A stretch of 64,000 nt of DNA from NCBI GenBank assembly GCA_015680685.1, contig MNCI01005255.1, positions 844,452 through 908,451 of the forward strand. The letters are read 5' to 3'. Under the pieces are notes generated by a model. That model was not told the DNA's origin. It worked only from the letters and a program-made list of their open reading frames with translations, and did not search any database. The position numbers and the translations under genes are program-made. Positions 36,077 to 48,435 of the stretch are shown in pieces (position 1 is the stretch's first letter; every line of letters starts with the position of its first letter). The DNA comes from Gnetum montanum (lineage: Eukaryota; Streptophyta; Gnetopsida; Gnetales; Gnetaceae).

Positions 36077-36410
36077 AATGAAAGTGAGTAAATTGGGCTA
36101 GACGAGTTAACCGTGAGCAACCACAACATGACAAACCACGTGAGAAGTAGCTACGGTGTCACAGATAGTGTGTCACCAAAAGTAGCATGTCCTGACAAGA
36201 AGCGTAACCAACAGGTAGCATGTCTTGACAGGCATCTACAGCGTGAGAGACATAGTAGCGACATGAGTAGATTGTAGCATGAGTACTGCAGTGTGAGGTA
36301 GGACAGACAAGATGGGTGAGTTAAGAGGGCATGTGTAAACTGGCTAGGCTTTAATCAACACTTTGTTTAGATAGGTAGCGTGGTCAACATTTTGACAAAC
36401 AACAAACAAG
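36077..36410 (-). other. Element B 5' leader
   Basis: Non-coding leader between PBS and gag. It holds several B-type motif words (ACAGCGTGAGAG, GTAGCATGAG, GCAGTGTGAG, GTAGCGTGGTC), the same motif group as B's LTR. Confidence 0.65.
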
Positions 36411-36432
36411 TCAGGCCCTCCTTCTAGTGCTA
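36411..36432 (-). promoter_or_regulatory. Primer binding site of element B
   Basis: Minus-strand TAGCACTAGAAGGAGGGCC, six bases inside the 5' LTR. The second base G of the expected TGG start is changed to A. Otherwise it equals F's site. Confidence 0.85.
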
Positions 36433-36438
36433 ATTTAC

Positions 36439-38125
36439 TATACTGACCTAAATCGTCAGTGTAAGGCTGGAAGGGAAACAGACACCGAAACATCATCGAT
36501 AGGCACAGTTGACCCTACCTTTACTTGAGGGCAAGTTGGAAAAGGGAACAAAGGTAGAGTGCCTTGGATGGTCTACATGCAAATCAACCAAGGAGTTCCC
36601 TAAGCGTAAACTATGGCTCGCACTGGGATTATCATAACTAATGTCTTAAAACATGAATAGTGCACATAAAATGTAAACAGAAATATATGTAGTGTATTGC
36701 AAATAGAACATAAATGGAATCATAAACAGAATGTAAGTAGAACATAAATCGAACATAAACTAAATATAAAATAGAGTAAACAAAAAAATGGTTGGCAAAA
36801 ATGAACTGTATTGTATTGCTTAGAAAAGGTGTGCACTGGTGAAAGCGTAGCTGCACATGTGGATGGTAGGTCAAATGCCTAGCCTCAGGGTGATGTGACA
36901 TGATGATGTGATGTTGTATGTGAGAAGTAATTGGATGCCAGGATTCAAGTGTGCTAAGTGCCCAAGGATTGCTAGTTTGTTGTATGTTCTCAGAATTGCC
37001 AATGTCTCCAATTGCCAACCTTGGTTTATGTGAATTAATAGGGTATTTATAAGGCTGGGTCGGACTCAGGTTTGGAATTTAAGAATGGAATCAATAGCTG
37101 GGAGATGAGAGGAAAGCATATCTTGTGACACATGTCCAATGAACAACTGTATGTGAGTTGGACATGTGTGGGCAAGCTACATTCTGGACTAGGTGCATTG
37201 CATTTTACAACTCGTGGGTTACTCAAGCCCATGGGAGTATATACAATTTAGACTGTGAGGGCTCGACATGCCCACAAATGAAGAAAATTTACAAAGAAAA
37301 TCAAAGGGATTGACTTTGGCTCGATTGAAACTTCTTGGTCCTTGAATTGACTACTGTAGGATGTCGATTTGAGGGGTTCCGTGGCTATTTGAGGTGTTTC
37401 TGTTTTGCTAGAGCCTCTAGCATGAGTGGATGTGCCTCTAGCGTGAGATGAGTTGAGCTTCAGCATGAGTTCATTTGTGTTTACGCTACACTCACACCCA
37501 GCATGACCTCCAACGTGTGTACGCTGCACTCATGCCCAACGTGACCTTCAGCGTGAGTGAGGGAAATGAGACCTTTTGATATCAAATTTGAATTTTGAAG
37601 CCTGATTCTTGAAGTATGGCTACTACCTACCTTGTGACCTTGAGGGTGATTTGGAATGTGGAATTTTGAGCTTGAATGTGTTTGGTTTTGAGTCACTTGG
37701 AGTAGGTTATGCTACAGTGTGACCACAGCATGACCTGTAGTGTGACCTACAGAAATTGCAATTTTTGAACATTGAAACTAAATTTTCTCAAGGCTGGAGT
37801 CTAAAGTTGGAGATTTTTAATGCCAAGCCCTAGGATGGCCTACACATTCAAAACCAAGTCATTTCGACTTAGTTTGGAAGCTATGAAAGTTGGTCATGCT
37901 AGACTCATGCAGCATGCCCACAGCATGCCCTACACTTTGAACTTAATTTTAATGGTGTTTGGAGTTGCTCACGTTGAGGGTAGGCTACCTTGACAGCATG
38001 AGCAAGCTGGCTTGAACAAGATGAGCATGAGTTCCATGCCTTAGTCCAGTTTTGCCTCCCGAATGCCGAGGAGGGCTTGGGTCATCCTTGTTTCAAAGTG
38101 TTGGGCCAAAATTAGTGGTGTTTCA
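36439..38125 (-). repeat. Element B 5' LTR (1687 bp)
   Basis: Partner of 3412-5112. TGAAAC starts at 38125; the far end at 36439 reads TA instead of TG on the plus strand. TATAAATA is at 37044-37051 (minus). The 20-bp palindrome of the partner LTR is decayed here (37705-37724). Confidence 0.93.
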
Positions 38126-38130
38126 CCCAC
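38126..38130. repeat. Target site duplication of element B, right copy (CCCAC)
   Basis: Identical to 3407-3411; element D gag resumes immediately after it. Confidence 0.92.
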
Positions 38131-40590
38131 ATCACAACCGCATGTAAGTTCTATTTCTATCAGCTCCTCTATACCCATTCCACCATCAGTAGCAGACCCA
38201 ACTTCAACCGTGTGGTGGACAATAATGACTTATTTTCCACATCTCAAATGTCTCACATGCCATAATATGCATAGCCCTAAACATACCAAGTTTTACATGT
38301 AACGCAACTGAACACGGGGCTGTGGGCTACCCCAACCATTGGCAGATAACCATCCCCATAGTGACATAGATGCTAGCTGCTCTAGTGGCACCATCCATTG
38401 GGTTATGGGATGCTCAAACAACACCACTAGTAGGAGCTACTTCGAAAGCACCCCTAATGGGACTGGCAGCCGCACCAATAATGCCATAGGTGATGGCTTC
38501 TCCAGTAGCCTCAGAACCCCCTATAACATCCCTAGGTTTGGACCAAGCCTTCTAGCTCATCTAGACCCTCACTAAAGAAATTAAATGGCTCAAAGCCACT
38601 GGATCTAAAACCATTTAAGTCATGGACTTCTACCAAGATGACCTAATTAATCTAGTTGTTCCCATGCTTACATTGCCCCCTGGGGTACAACTTCCCCAGT
38701 GTACAAAATACAATGGGGAAGGTGATCTGAATGCCCACCTAGTCACTTTCAGGTCTGAATCCTTGTTACTAGAACCATGGCCCCAAATCATCATTCACAT
38801 TTTCACCATGTCCTTAACAAGCAAGGCCTTAAACTGATACCACACGCTTCCCCATGCTTCAATTGCAACATTAGAAGAATTACTAAGCCAGTTCGTGACT
38901 CATTTTAAGTATAACTCAAAACCAGAAGTCACTTTAGATTAGCTCATGAACGTTAAACATGAACCATTAGAATCTGTACAAAAATTCATACAACATTGGA
39001 GCGCTACCCTAAACAAAACACGTGAACCAATTGTTGAGGCTCATTTGATGGCTATTTTCAAAGAAGCAATAAATGATTCTATCAAGTCCAAACTATATTA
39101 TCTGGCTCCATATTCCCTTAGCCAAGCATTCGCTCAAACTAAATTCATTCAAGATGTCATAGAGGCTAGTAGAGATCTAGCCTACGTAGCCTATCAAAAC
39201 ACATATACAAAGAAAGATAAGGAGAAAAGGAAGGCCACATCAACCACGGTGGCCGGTATGGCTAATGAGAACAAGTCCAACAATAGTAAAAAGACTACCA
39301 CAACACCTAAAGCCTCCACTAAGACAGCACCTAGCTCTAGTAGCACTATTCAACCTCTAACATCAACACCCATAGTGCAAAGTTTTCCAAGGCCAAATGT
39401 TGAGCACAAGGATCACTTAAAATATACCCCGTTACCAATTAAGCCTTCGAAGCTTCTAAGTCAATTGTTGGGAGCTGGGCATATCCAGCATAAATGGATG
39501 TTAGAAAAGAACCTTAAGCATCACCAAAGGTACTATGAAGTCCTTCAAGACACCTCCTTGGCAATGCCTAATGAACCATTAGTACCAAGGAACTTTAGGC
39601 TAGATCATTTTTGTGATTATCACCAATTGTTTGGACATGATACAGATTATTGCATGGCATTGAAAGATGATATCCAGCAAATGATCGATTAGGGTAAGCT
39701 AGTCCTAGATGAGAGTAGTCTTGTCCCCCTTGAAAACCAATCTATGAATGTTTACAAAGATCCTTTGAATGCTAACAATGCAGGTCACACTATCAATGCC
39801 ATTAGCATTGATGATAACATAAAATCATAACATGAACCATTCTTGGTTCATGTACCCCCCCCCCCCCCCCCCCCCCCCCCCACAATGCTAAAGCTTCAAC
39901 AACAACCAGGTCGCAAATCCCCTTTGTTGTTAGGACCTCTCCACACACATCTACTATAGTTGTTGTACTTAAAACTGCATTGTGTCCCACTACAAAAATG
40001 CAGACATAGTTTTTTATCAGGGTGCCAAAGCATGTGAGTTCCCCTACTACCCAAAGTCAAGTGACAAGCACTGTATGTCAACCTCCTCATCTAAGGAAAT
40101 GCAAAGAACGTCTAGCAGATAAGTTGGCTAGAGAACGTGCTATTTTGGGTCCTCCTAATCCCACCCTCTTGTCTACAATTTCAATGACCTCTTCATCATC
40201 AGCCATTTGTGGAAACACATACATGAAACCATCATCCTTTAATTCAAAAAAGCTTACTATCCAACCCAAAGCCACTACGCCTAGGGAGATTCGTCTTTTA
40301 GGCCACATGGAGGAAGAAAATGTTAGCAAACAATTAGATAGTGGGCAAGACTTCCTAAATGCACTTTCACAAGTTAAACATGCCTTGAAACAAAAAACAC
40401 AACATTAAGCTTGTACGAGTTAATAATGACCTCGACGGTGCATCGTGAAGCTTTGATTCACATGTTAGCATCTATTTCTGTTAGTGAAAACATGCCAACC
40501 AAAGAGAAAGCTATCCATGCCATTATGCTTCCTTCTGTGGCTAAATAACCACGGCCAACCCATTAAATATTTCATGAAAAAGCCATCAAA
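38131..40590 (+). pseudogene. gag: Element D gag, main part (right of B insertion)
   Basis: This continues the gag begun at 2720. The capsid core is at 38622-39170, with MDFYQDDLINLVVPMLTLPPG, FRSESLLLEPWPQIIIHIF and KLYYLAPYSLSQAFAQT. The ORF 38946-39692 ends near the knuckle CDYHQLFGHDTDYC at 39612, where all metal-binding residues except the third Cys are present. The QSMNVYKDPLNANN motif follows at 39740. A run of 37 C at 39855-39891 gives a proline stretch where relatives have a PF-x-x-x-VP motif. The Gag-Pro linker is near 40410-40480. Stops include an in-frame TAG at 39690. Confidence 0.88.
39855..39891. repeat. 37-base poly-C run
   Basis: A pure C homopolymer inside D gag, just after a TTCATGTA word. 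No similar run is present at the same place in B, C or F. It may be a slippage expansion or partly a sequencing or assembly effect. Confidence 0.85.
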
Positions 40591-41215
40591 GATGACCCTG
40601 AAAAGGGTCAAGTGACTATCAGCCCCATGTTTATCACAATTCGGGTAGGTCAGTATAAAATTTTTAGAGTACACATCAACGACGATGCTACCACCAATGT
40701 GATACCATTCCCCATAGTGGAGAAATTGGGCCTAGTAGATCAAATCAATCCCACGACAACCTCATGTTTAAAGTCATTCAATGGGGCACATGTTGTGGTC
40801 AAGGGGACTATTACCATCAACTTCGTAGTAGGGGACCAATTTTCCACTAGCACAGTATTTATTGTGATGGAAGAGATGCTTGGGTTTAACCTGATCTTGG
40901 GAAGATCATGGTTAGCCCAACTCTGAGTTGTCTCCTCACCCATACACCAAGAGATCCACTTACCCTACGCAGGTAGAGAGGTAGTAATCTTTGGTGATGA
41001 AGTAGCCCCTCGAGCCATAAACAATATAGACGTGGAGCAAGGATCAGAGATAGAAATGTCTGAAAACGAATCACCCATTCATGCTGAAATTCCATGTTTG
41101 ATAAATGAGGCATCTAAAACTACTGAATTAAATAAATAAACCATGTGGGCTAAATTTCCCTTCCAAACAACAGATGATAGTGTAGAGGAATACCACCACA
41201 AGGCTTCCTAAGCCT
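40591..41215 (+). pseudogene. pro: Element D aspartic protease
   Basis: The domain starts near FHEKAIKDDPEKGQVT (40570) and its open part is 40612-40926. The active-site segment is VHINDDATTNVIPF: Asn at the first triad position and Asp in place of Gly at the third. LILGRSWLAQL gives the usual second signature, followed by a TGA at 40924. The tail (EQGSEIEMSENESP) resembles the tails of C and F. The substituted triad plus the stop make this copy inactive. Confidence 0.82.
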
Positions 41216-41369
41216 ACACCTTGCCTAACCCATGACAAATTAGGAAACAATTGCATGATTAAAATTTACCTCCACTTTACTTCAATAAATTTTATACTTC
41301 TATTCACATAATTTCCATTTTTCATTAAGTTTTCTGTTTACATTGTCTCTACCACTAGCATTAGTTAAA

Positions 41370-41800
41370 GCGATTAAGGCCCAAAATGGCCTTAAACTAG
41401 CAACAACTTGGAATGGCCTTAAACTACTACCACACCTTGCTAAAGGCTAAAACTAGAAACACCACTCTAAAAATTACATTACATATGGCCTGAAATGGCC
41501 TTAAACTAGCAACAACCTAGAATGACCTTAAACTACCACCACGGCCCACTAAGGCCTAAAATTGGCAACACTACTTGTGAAAATTACGTTCAGCCTGAAA
41601 TGACCTTAAACTAGCAATGATCCAAAATGGCCTTAAACTATCGCCATGGCCCACTAAGGCCTAAAATTGGAAACCCACATCATAATAGTACATCATGTTT
41701 GGCCTGAAATGGCCTAAAACTAGCAATGGCCTAAAATGGCCTACAACTAGAAATGGCCCGAAATGGCCCGAAATGGCCTTAAACTAAAACAAAGGGCACA
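41370..41800 (+). repeat. Element D array I
   Basis: A dozen or so units of GGCCTGAAATGGCCTTAAACTAGCAA, alternating with CACGGCCCACTAAGGCCTAAAATTGG. It sits between protease and the antisense gene, as in C and F. Confidence 0.85.
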
Positions 41801-41938
41801 CAAGGGGCCCAAGCACATTAATAAACACATTAATCCAAAAGAAATAAAAAAAGTGTTTTATTTTTCATTAACTATAAGTCCATACTCGGAATACGTAACA
41901 ACAAGCATTTCATTTTAAAGAAAAAATTTTCCAATGGG
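41801..41938. other. Short spacer after array I of element D
   Basis: A/T-rich spacer between the array and the stop codon of the antisense gene. It would hold the 3' end of that gene's transcript; no clear polyadenylation signal is assigned. Confidence 0.4.
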
Positions 41939-44420
41939 CTATGAGTCTCTACTGGTATCTTTATCCCTTGCTCCACTAGGTCCTACATCATCATTTGGGT
42001 TTTGCATAAAGCAAGAATAAAATAATGAGCCAAATTACAATCACATATCATAAAATAAACTATAATACATTAAAGCTTGGCTAACCTAAGATGGGCCTGC
42101 ATCCATCTCTAGAGGTATTCTGTCCATGCCAACTACTAAGCATCAAAGTATTTCGTCCTTGCTTAAGTTGGTCCAATCTTCTTCCCCCAAGTCAACACTC
42201 GCTACAATTTTTCCCTTTTCCACAATCATCCACATGGGTGATCCTAGAGAGAATGTGGTAGTAGTGGTCTCCCTGGAAGGCAAGGTCATCTCTCTCTTAG
42301 GAGATTCACTTACCACCACATGTTTCGTAAATTTTTCATAGGCTTTGGTAGCATCAATTACATCAAGAAATAGCTCATGAGTATGCAATTCAACAAAATC
42401 ATCTTGATATTTTTGATGATAGGTAGCATGCTCCACCTTTTACATGTGTTTATGATTTTTCTATGCCTACTCCCATTGATAGAACTTGGCACTATAATCT
42501 TTCCAGTCTTGGTTTTTCTAGGCCAGTAGATCCATTTGCAAGCATTGTTCAATTATTTCATGGGTAGCCTTGTTTTTACCTCATACGGTCAACTAATATC
42601 TTGCATAATCAATCATGGTCATATGCCAATTGCTATCAGAAGTGTCACGGGCCATCAAGAATTCATTTTGTGACATAAATCCTCCAACTCAACTACTTGA
42701 CTACCTTTCTCCTGCTTGAGCTTCTGGACCCACTTCCAGAGGTCTTTGTTAATGCACTTACACTCCCATAGGGATCATGTCAAGTATAGCGTGCATTTAC
42801 TTGCCTCCTCATATACATCACGAGGCACCTTGGTTACCTTTGGGGGCAGCTCAAGCACAATGTCAACTTCAACCACCTATCTTAGGTCTCACTTTAGTCG
42901 AGAAGCTGTTATACCCAACATGAAGAAGCATTAGACATGAGATGATGGCAAAATATAACAACACAGAGTGTAAATGTTGTAGTGAAAACACACCTATCTC
43001 AAGATCAATTTGCCTTAAGCAATTGCTGATGTCATCAACTACCCCCTCCATAAAGGCAAACTTATCCAAGGTCTCGGTCCATGGTTGGAGGCGAAATGAC
43101 AAGGAAGAATCAAGAGCCTTAGTAGTAGTGTCCACTATGTAACAAAGAATGTTAGCATGGTAAAGGAGAGGAAAAAAAACTAAGAAGTAATGTAAATGAC
43201 AGTGCAAAGCTCCTACCTAGCAAACCCTCAGGGGTGAGAGTGGGTGGATTGCCCATTGACACACTATCAAGCAAACTGTGAAACTTACCACCATCAAATT
43301 CTAGCCCTTCACCCTTAAGCTAACTTAACAATGTAGCAGTGTCTTCAACCATCATGTGCCCCTCAAGTAGAGGGGCACACTTTGTGAAAGGTTCATCTAT
43401 AGCAGGGGTCTCTTCCTCTATAATAAGGACCTCCTCCTCTACAGCCAGGGCCTCTTCTTCTTCTATAGCAAGGGCCCCTACCTTAGGGGCCAAAGCTTCT
43501 TCTTCATCATCTATTAAACACATCTAGAGTGAGCATACTAGTCTAACATAAAAAAAATGAGGGGAGGGGAGGGGTAGCTAATGAGACAATTAAACCATAC
43601 TCACTAGCAAATGTAGGTTGCACTTTACGGACCTTGATCTGCAATGTTTTACCTCTTTCTTCATTGGTGCCTGGAGGTTTTTCCATGGGATGAGATTTCT
43701 TACGCTACAACTTTGATTTCACCATTTTAGTAGTAAGGTGTGACCCCCTTACCACATTACCTGTGTTAGTGGAAGGTGCTTTTCCAATGCTTTCTTGTGC
43801 ATAAAAGGGTTGTCCCACCTGATCCTTCATTGTTATTGAAAAAGACTTCCCAATAGCTTCTGGGGGATCCTGGGATCGAGTGGTGTGGAATACTTGGCAG
43901 ATCCATGGTTGGGATATCTTGGTGTAATCTTGCAACACCCAAATGCCATTTTCTCAGACCACCAAGAATTCTGCAAACTATTGTAGGCAAGCAATAAAAA
44001 GGTGAAATGCACATTAAAATGTGCATCAAGCTTCTCACAAAGCTTAACTATTTTAGCTTGCAAACCCTCAACGAGATACTTAGTCCAATTATAGCGAGTC
44101 CCTTCTTCTATGACATCCCTCATAATCCAAGCCTACTAAAATAACATAAAATTTCAAGAGCCTCATGCTTCAACAAAGTCTTGGAATTTGGGTAGGGATT
44201 TCCACAAGTGCAGCATCATGAATGGTGTAGGAACCAAGGATAGACTATATAGTTCAAAAATTTTTCTATCTCTAGGGCTAATAGGCCTATTGGACTCTCT
44301 AGCCTACCCAACTGGATAATTGACTTGGCTGGTAGTCTACCCAAGGACCATGCTAAGAGTTGTTGAAAGTGTTCAGGATGAGCAAAACAGTTTGGCAAGT
44401 TTTCTAGCATAGAAATCTGC
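41939..44420 (-). pseudogene. Multi-exon antisense accessory gene of element D (5'-truncated)
   Basis: Third copy of the unknown antisense gene. Reading leftward from 44420: a segment with LALEIEKFLNYIVYPWF; MRDVIEEGTRYNWTKYL at 44123; the cassette corresponding to the FAEFLVV region of B near 43990; GSHL..KMVKSKL at 43740; an acidic exon at 43523-43320, mostly Glu/Ala/Ile; KFAFMEGVVDDISNCL at 43090-43020; QDWKDYSAKFYQW, then KNHKHM at about 42520-42440; an ORF 42436-42143 ending KDEIL; and a last exon with DDVGPSGARDKD ending at the TAG at 41939. Order and spacing match B and F. The first exons are missing because the element is cut at 44420. Several stops interrupt it. Function unknown. Confidence 0.75.
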
Positions 44421-45958
44421 TATGTTGCGTAGTGTAGCAAGCCTTGAAGAGATTAACCAAGCATCCAAGATGTAAGTTGATGACAAGTTGGCCTTCCAAA
44501 GAATTTTCCCATGTTTCAAATGTCAAGCAAAGTTGCTCCTCCAACACAGGGTGCTACACTATGCTACGCTATGCAGCATAGCAGAGCGTAACAGGGAAAA
44601 AGCGCACAAAGGCCCCCTTTTGCAAAGTGACTCCAATAAGAAGATTGCACTTGGAAATGCTTCGACCTTCAAAACTAGTTGTCCCACTTAGCCCATAGGC
44701 CTTGAGCAAAGTTTTTTGGTAGAAAATGGTAGATTGAACAAAGAAGCATGATAAATTGGTTACTACGCTGTGCTACACTACATAGCGTAGTATAGTGTAG
44801 CAACAATGCAAAAATAACAGAAATGTTTCAAAGGTAAATTCAGCAAGTCCGAAGGCTTTTCGACATGAAGGACAAAAGTTGCAGTTGTTTGGTTGACCAA
44901 GCCTCACACAAATTCTCTAGGCTCCTATGCAAGTTTTCTATCAAGACCGGTGGCTATGCTATGCTACACTAGGTAGCATAGCATAGTTTAGCAAGCAGTT
45001 ACTTATGCCATGCCAATGTGCTAAATAGCATGGATAGTGAAACACTAGCATGGAGGCATCAAAACATATTTGGTTAGCTCTATAACTTGTTGGTAATGAT
45101 GATCCTTGCCGTGATATCTCTTTGGCAGACAAAATCAACAAGTTTGTTTCATTCTACATACCCCTTGTCAATCTCCAAAAAATTGTTCCTACACTTGAGC
45201 CTACTTGAAAGAGTAGGAAAGATGTAGTCCTAGAGCATAGGCTCCATTTTGTTTGCATTGTTGACACACTAGATTTTGGCACATGTAGTTTCAGCAGTAT
45301 GGTCATAGTGTAACAAAGCTCACCTCTAGCATCAGACACCTACATAATACAGTCATGTTTGCACGTTGTGGGGCCTAGGATACATGGCATCCAGACCACA
45401 TTTTTCTCCTACTCCTAGCCCTATAAATACCCTGGAAAATAATGCTTGAAGGGTTGCCTTGGGTGGCGATTGGCTTTTAAGTTGGCTTTTGGGGAGCATA
45501 GTTGGCATTTTTTAGCACTCTGGTTGGCTTTGAGTTTGTTGGTTAGCTCTACATTTTAGAGATCTACGACCATACTGCTCTGTGTAAGCTATGCCTCTTC
45601 CGAGTTACGGGTTTTGTTGTACACTTTTTAGCAAAGCAAAGGATCAAACCCATAACCTTGGGGTGGTGCACTTTCTTACCCAAGTATTTTTTGCTATTTG
45701 CTTACTATAACCATTGTTTTGCACTATTTTCACAGCTTTACATTCATTATTCATCAATTTACTTCACATGCCTCACTTCTGAAACAAGCATTTACAAAAG
45801 GTTAAGATACACCAATTAAGTCCCTATCTAATCGACCAGACCGTTCAGGGTGCCCCGCTTTCGTTTCTCTCCAGGTTGGTGCTCGCACAGATCTGGGGTT
45901 AAACTGTTCACCCGACAACCTCTTAGTGTTCCAACCATCGACATTTTTCGTCACAATA
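44421..45958 (+). repeat. Element E 5' LTR, 5'-truncated
   Basis: The sequence from 44421 aligns with C's LTR from roughly 160 bases in, so the first part of the LTR is missing. It carries C-type inverted repeats (GCTACACTATGCTACGC / GCAGCATAGC near 44550; CTACACTACATAGCGTAG near 44775; GCTATGCTATGCTACAC near 44950), a TATAAATACCC box at 45422, and ends CACAATA at 45958. Both D and E are damaged at this junction. Confidence 0.82.
45422..45429 (+). promoter_or_regulatory. TATA box of element E LTR
   Basis: TATAAATA followed by CCC, matching C (19247) and F (49096) in position relative to the LTR end. Confidence 0.65.
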
Positions 45959-45964
45959 GTTTTT

Positions 45965-45984
45965 TGGCGGTAGAAGAAGGGCCT
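45965..45984 (+). promoter_or_regulatory. Primer binding site of element E
   Basis: TGGCGGTAGAAGAAGGGCCT, six bases after the LTR end; same site as in A, B, C and F with a few changes. Confidence 0.82.
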
Positions 45985-46200
45985 TTTTGATGCCCTTTTT
46001 ACGTTCTTCAGGTAGTCTTGCATGTTGTTTGTACCCCGTCACCCACTAGCATAAACGTGACATCCTCGCAGTTGTTTATGCATTCTGTGGTGCAAACTGG
46101 TCATGACAATGGTTCCTTTGGAACCTAGTAGGATGAAAAGCCTCTGATCACCTATTGATTTTTGTGTTTCTCATTTATGACTTCCCTTTAATCACACAAC
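45985..46200 (+). other. Element E leader
   Basis: Non-coding leader with one block similar to the three tandem blocks in C's leader (GTAGTCTTGCATG, CATAAACGTGACATCC, GGTTCCTTTGGAACC). Confidence 0.6.
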
Positions 46201-48246
46201 ATGATTTTTCCAACAACCGCAGTTCCCACATCGAACCTTGAGGTTCCTTTCTTGGCTCAAAGCATCATAGGTGCCGAGCGACCACCTAGCTTAGTGATGG
46301 TACCATGCTAGTCTCTTAGGATCTAATATCTATCACCTGAGTTATTAGTGCAAGATGTAGAGAGTTATGACTTTCTCTATGCAAGGATCTAGGAAAATCT
46401 GCCCTTGGATCGCCAAGAACTTGAAGACAAATGTAACTTCGAGTTCCTTCATCGGAACGGGAGGGAATTTATCCCCACCCCTGATATCATTATCTCGTTG
46501 ACCGAACGGTATCAATGGGTCCTAAACCAACTCATACAAATGAGTAGGTCTAGGGAACAGTGGGACATAGCATCCCATTATGATGAAGTGTTCCAGGATG
46601 GACAAGAAGACCTAGAATCCCAATCCGAGGGTGCCCTGTGACTATCCCTCCCACTATGATCTTCCGATCAAACCCACTTTTTGCATCCATCCCTTTTATG
46701 ATTACCATGACTCTACTGCAACCTACACTTTTATTACTTGTGGGCAGCCATCCCGTACCCTTAGCATACCAACACGCTGCCCCTTTAGTTTCATTCCCAG
46801 GCACTCTCCCTTCTCACTCTATCTTTTCATCGTACCAAATGCCAGTCACAACTACGTTGTCATACGTGCACACTATGCCTACCTCACAGATTCATGGAGT
46901 TCCCACTTCCATTCCATTGTCTGTGCCTATTCTACCATTAGCTGTAGCCCTACCCCCATCCACATGGTGGGCCTTAACCACTTCTCTCCCTATTTCACAA
47001 TTCTTGCAGATGGTACACTACATTTACCACCAAGCATACCAAGTCCCGTAAACAGTACAACCAAGTGCGGGATTGTGATCCACCCCATCAGTCACAAAAG
47101 TGACTAACCCTACAATATCTCCAGTAGCCATCACTTCAATAGCACCACCCACTGGGTGGTGAACCACACAGGAGACACTCATCATAGGAGCATCCCTAAT
47201 GGTACCCCCTATGAGCTAGGCCACTACTCTTACAATGCCATCAACAAATGTTACCCCTACAACCCCACAACCTTCTACATTGTTCCTAGGTCTAGACCAA
47301 GCATTTCAACTTATCCAAACCCTCACTAAAGAGATTAAACATCTCAAAGTCTTCGCTTTCGACATAGTGCAAGTCATGGATTTCTACCATGATGATCCCA
47401 TCAGCCCAGCCACTCCCCCGATTCAAAAATACAATGGGGAGGGCAATCCCAAAGCACAGATAGTCATGTTTAGATCTGAATCTGTGTTGTTGCAGTAGTG
47501 GCTGCACACTATTATTCATGTCTTCATTATATTTTATGGGCAAAGATTTAGACTAGTACCACACACTTCCATGCACCTCCATCTTAACCCTAGAGGAGTT
47601 GATGACTCAGTTGGTGACCCACTTCAAGTATAACTTAAAGCTAAAAATCACATTGGATCAGTTGATGAGCGTTAAGCAAGATCCACTGGAGTCGGTGCAA
47701 AAGTTTATACAGTGGTGGAGCGCTACCCTAAATGAGATCCATGAGCCTATCGTAGAGGCCCATTTTTTGGATATCTTCAAGGGGTAAGTAAATGACTTTA
47801 TTAAGTCAAAACTGTACTACCTAGCCCCATGCTCTCTTAGTCAATATTTCACCCAGACGAAGAGCATCCAAGATGTAGCCGAAGCTAGTAAAGACCTAGC
47901 CTATGTTGTGTACAAAAATGCATACGTCAAAAAGGACAAAGATAAGGGAAAGGCCGCGATAGCCATGGTGGATGCTGTGGAAAATGAGGCCAAACCCAAT
48001 AAAAATAACAACAAAAAGGTGGTCACAACATTGACTAACCCCATGCCTAGCTTAAATAATGCTGCTCAACTCTCAAATTTAGCATTAGAGGGATCAACCC
48101 AGCCTAAACCCAACTTCGAGTGTAAAGACCATTCCAAATACACCCCTCTACCTGTCAAGCCTTCAGAACTTCTGAAGAAATTTTTGGGGGCTAGTTATAT
48201 TCAACATAAGCAAATGTTGGAGGAGGCAACCAAATGGCATCAATGG
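46201..48246 (+). pseudogene. gag: Element E gag, cut by element F
   Basis: Capsid gene of E. ATG at 46201 (MIFPTTAVPTSNLEVPF). The N-terminal domain is NLPLDRQELEDKCNFEFL, followed by a proline-rich low-similarity region to about 47280. The capsid core starts at 47380 (MDFYHDDPISPATP) and includes FKYNLKLKITLDQLMSVKQDP and KFIQWWSATLNEIHEP. The segment AYVKKDKDKGKAAIAMVDAV follows at 47920. The gene stops at 48246, where F's LTR starts, so the knuckle, protease and rest of E must lie beyond the right end of the window. Stops (for example at 47498 and 47787) break the frame. Confidence 0.87.
48242..48246. repeat. Predicted target site duplication of F, left copy (AATGG)
   Basis: The five bases directly before F's LTR terminus. 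The right copy lies outside the window, so this is a prediction from the LTR boundary only. Confidence 0.6.
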
Positions 48247-48411
48247 TGAAACACTGTGAAAATTGCAAATCATCCTAGGGTGAAGATTCACGATTCAGGC
48301 GAAAGTTTGCAACAGAAATCCAGAAGACAGAACAAGGCAAAGAGGCACGCAGCATCAAGTCTCCAAGTTTCTTACAAATTCCAACCTTATTTTGTTTTCT
48401 CTCTTTATTCT

Positions 48412-48435
48412 ACATTACGCAACATAGCGTAATGT
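48412..48435. promoter_or_regulatory. Inverted repeat in F LTR
   Basis: Arms ACATTACGC and GCGTAATGT are perfect complements around AACATA. A second repeat at 48580-48601 has arms CATTACGC and GCGTAATG. Further single words (TTACGCT, AGCGTAA) follow to about 48930. Confidence 0.6.
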
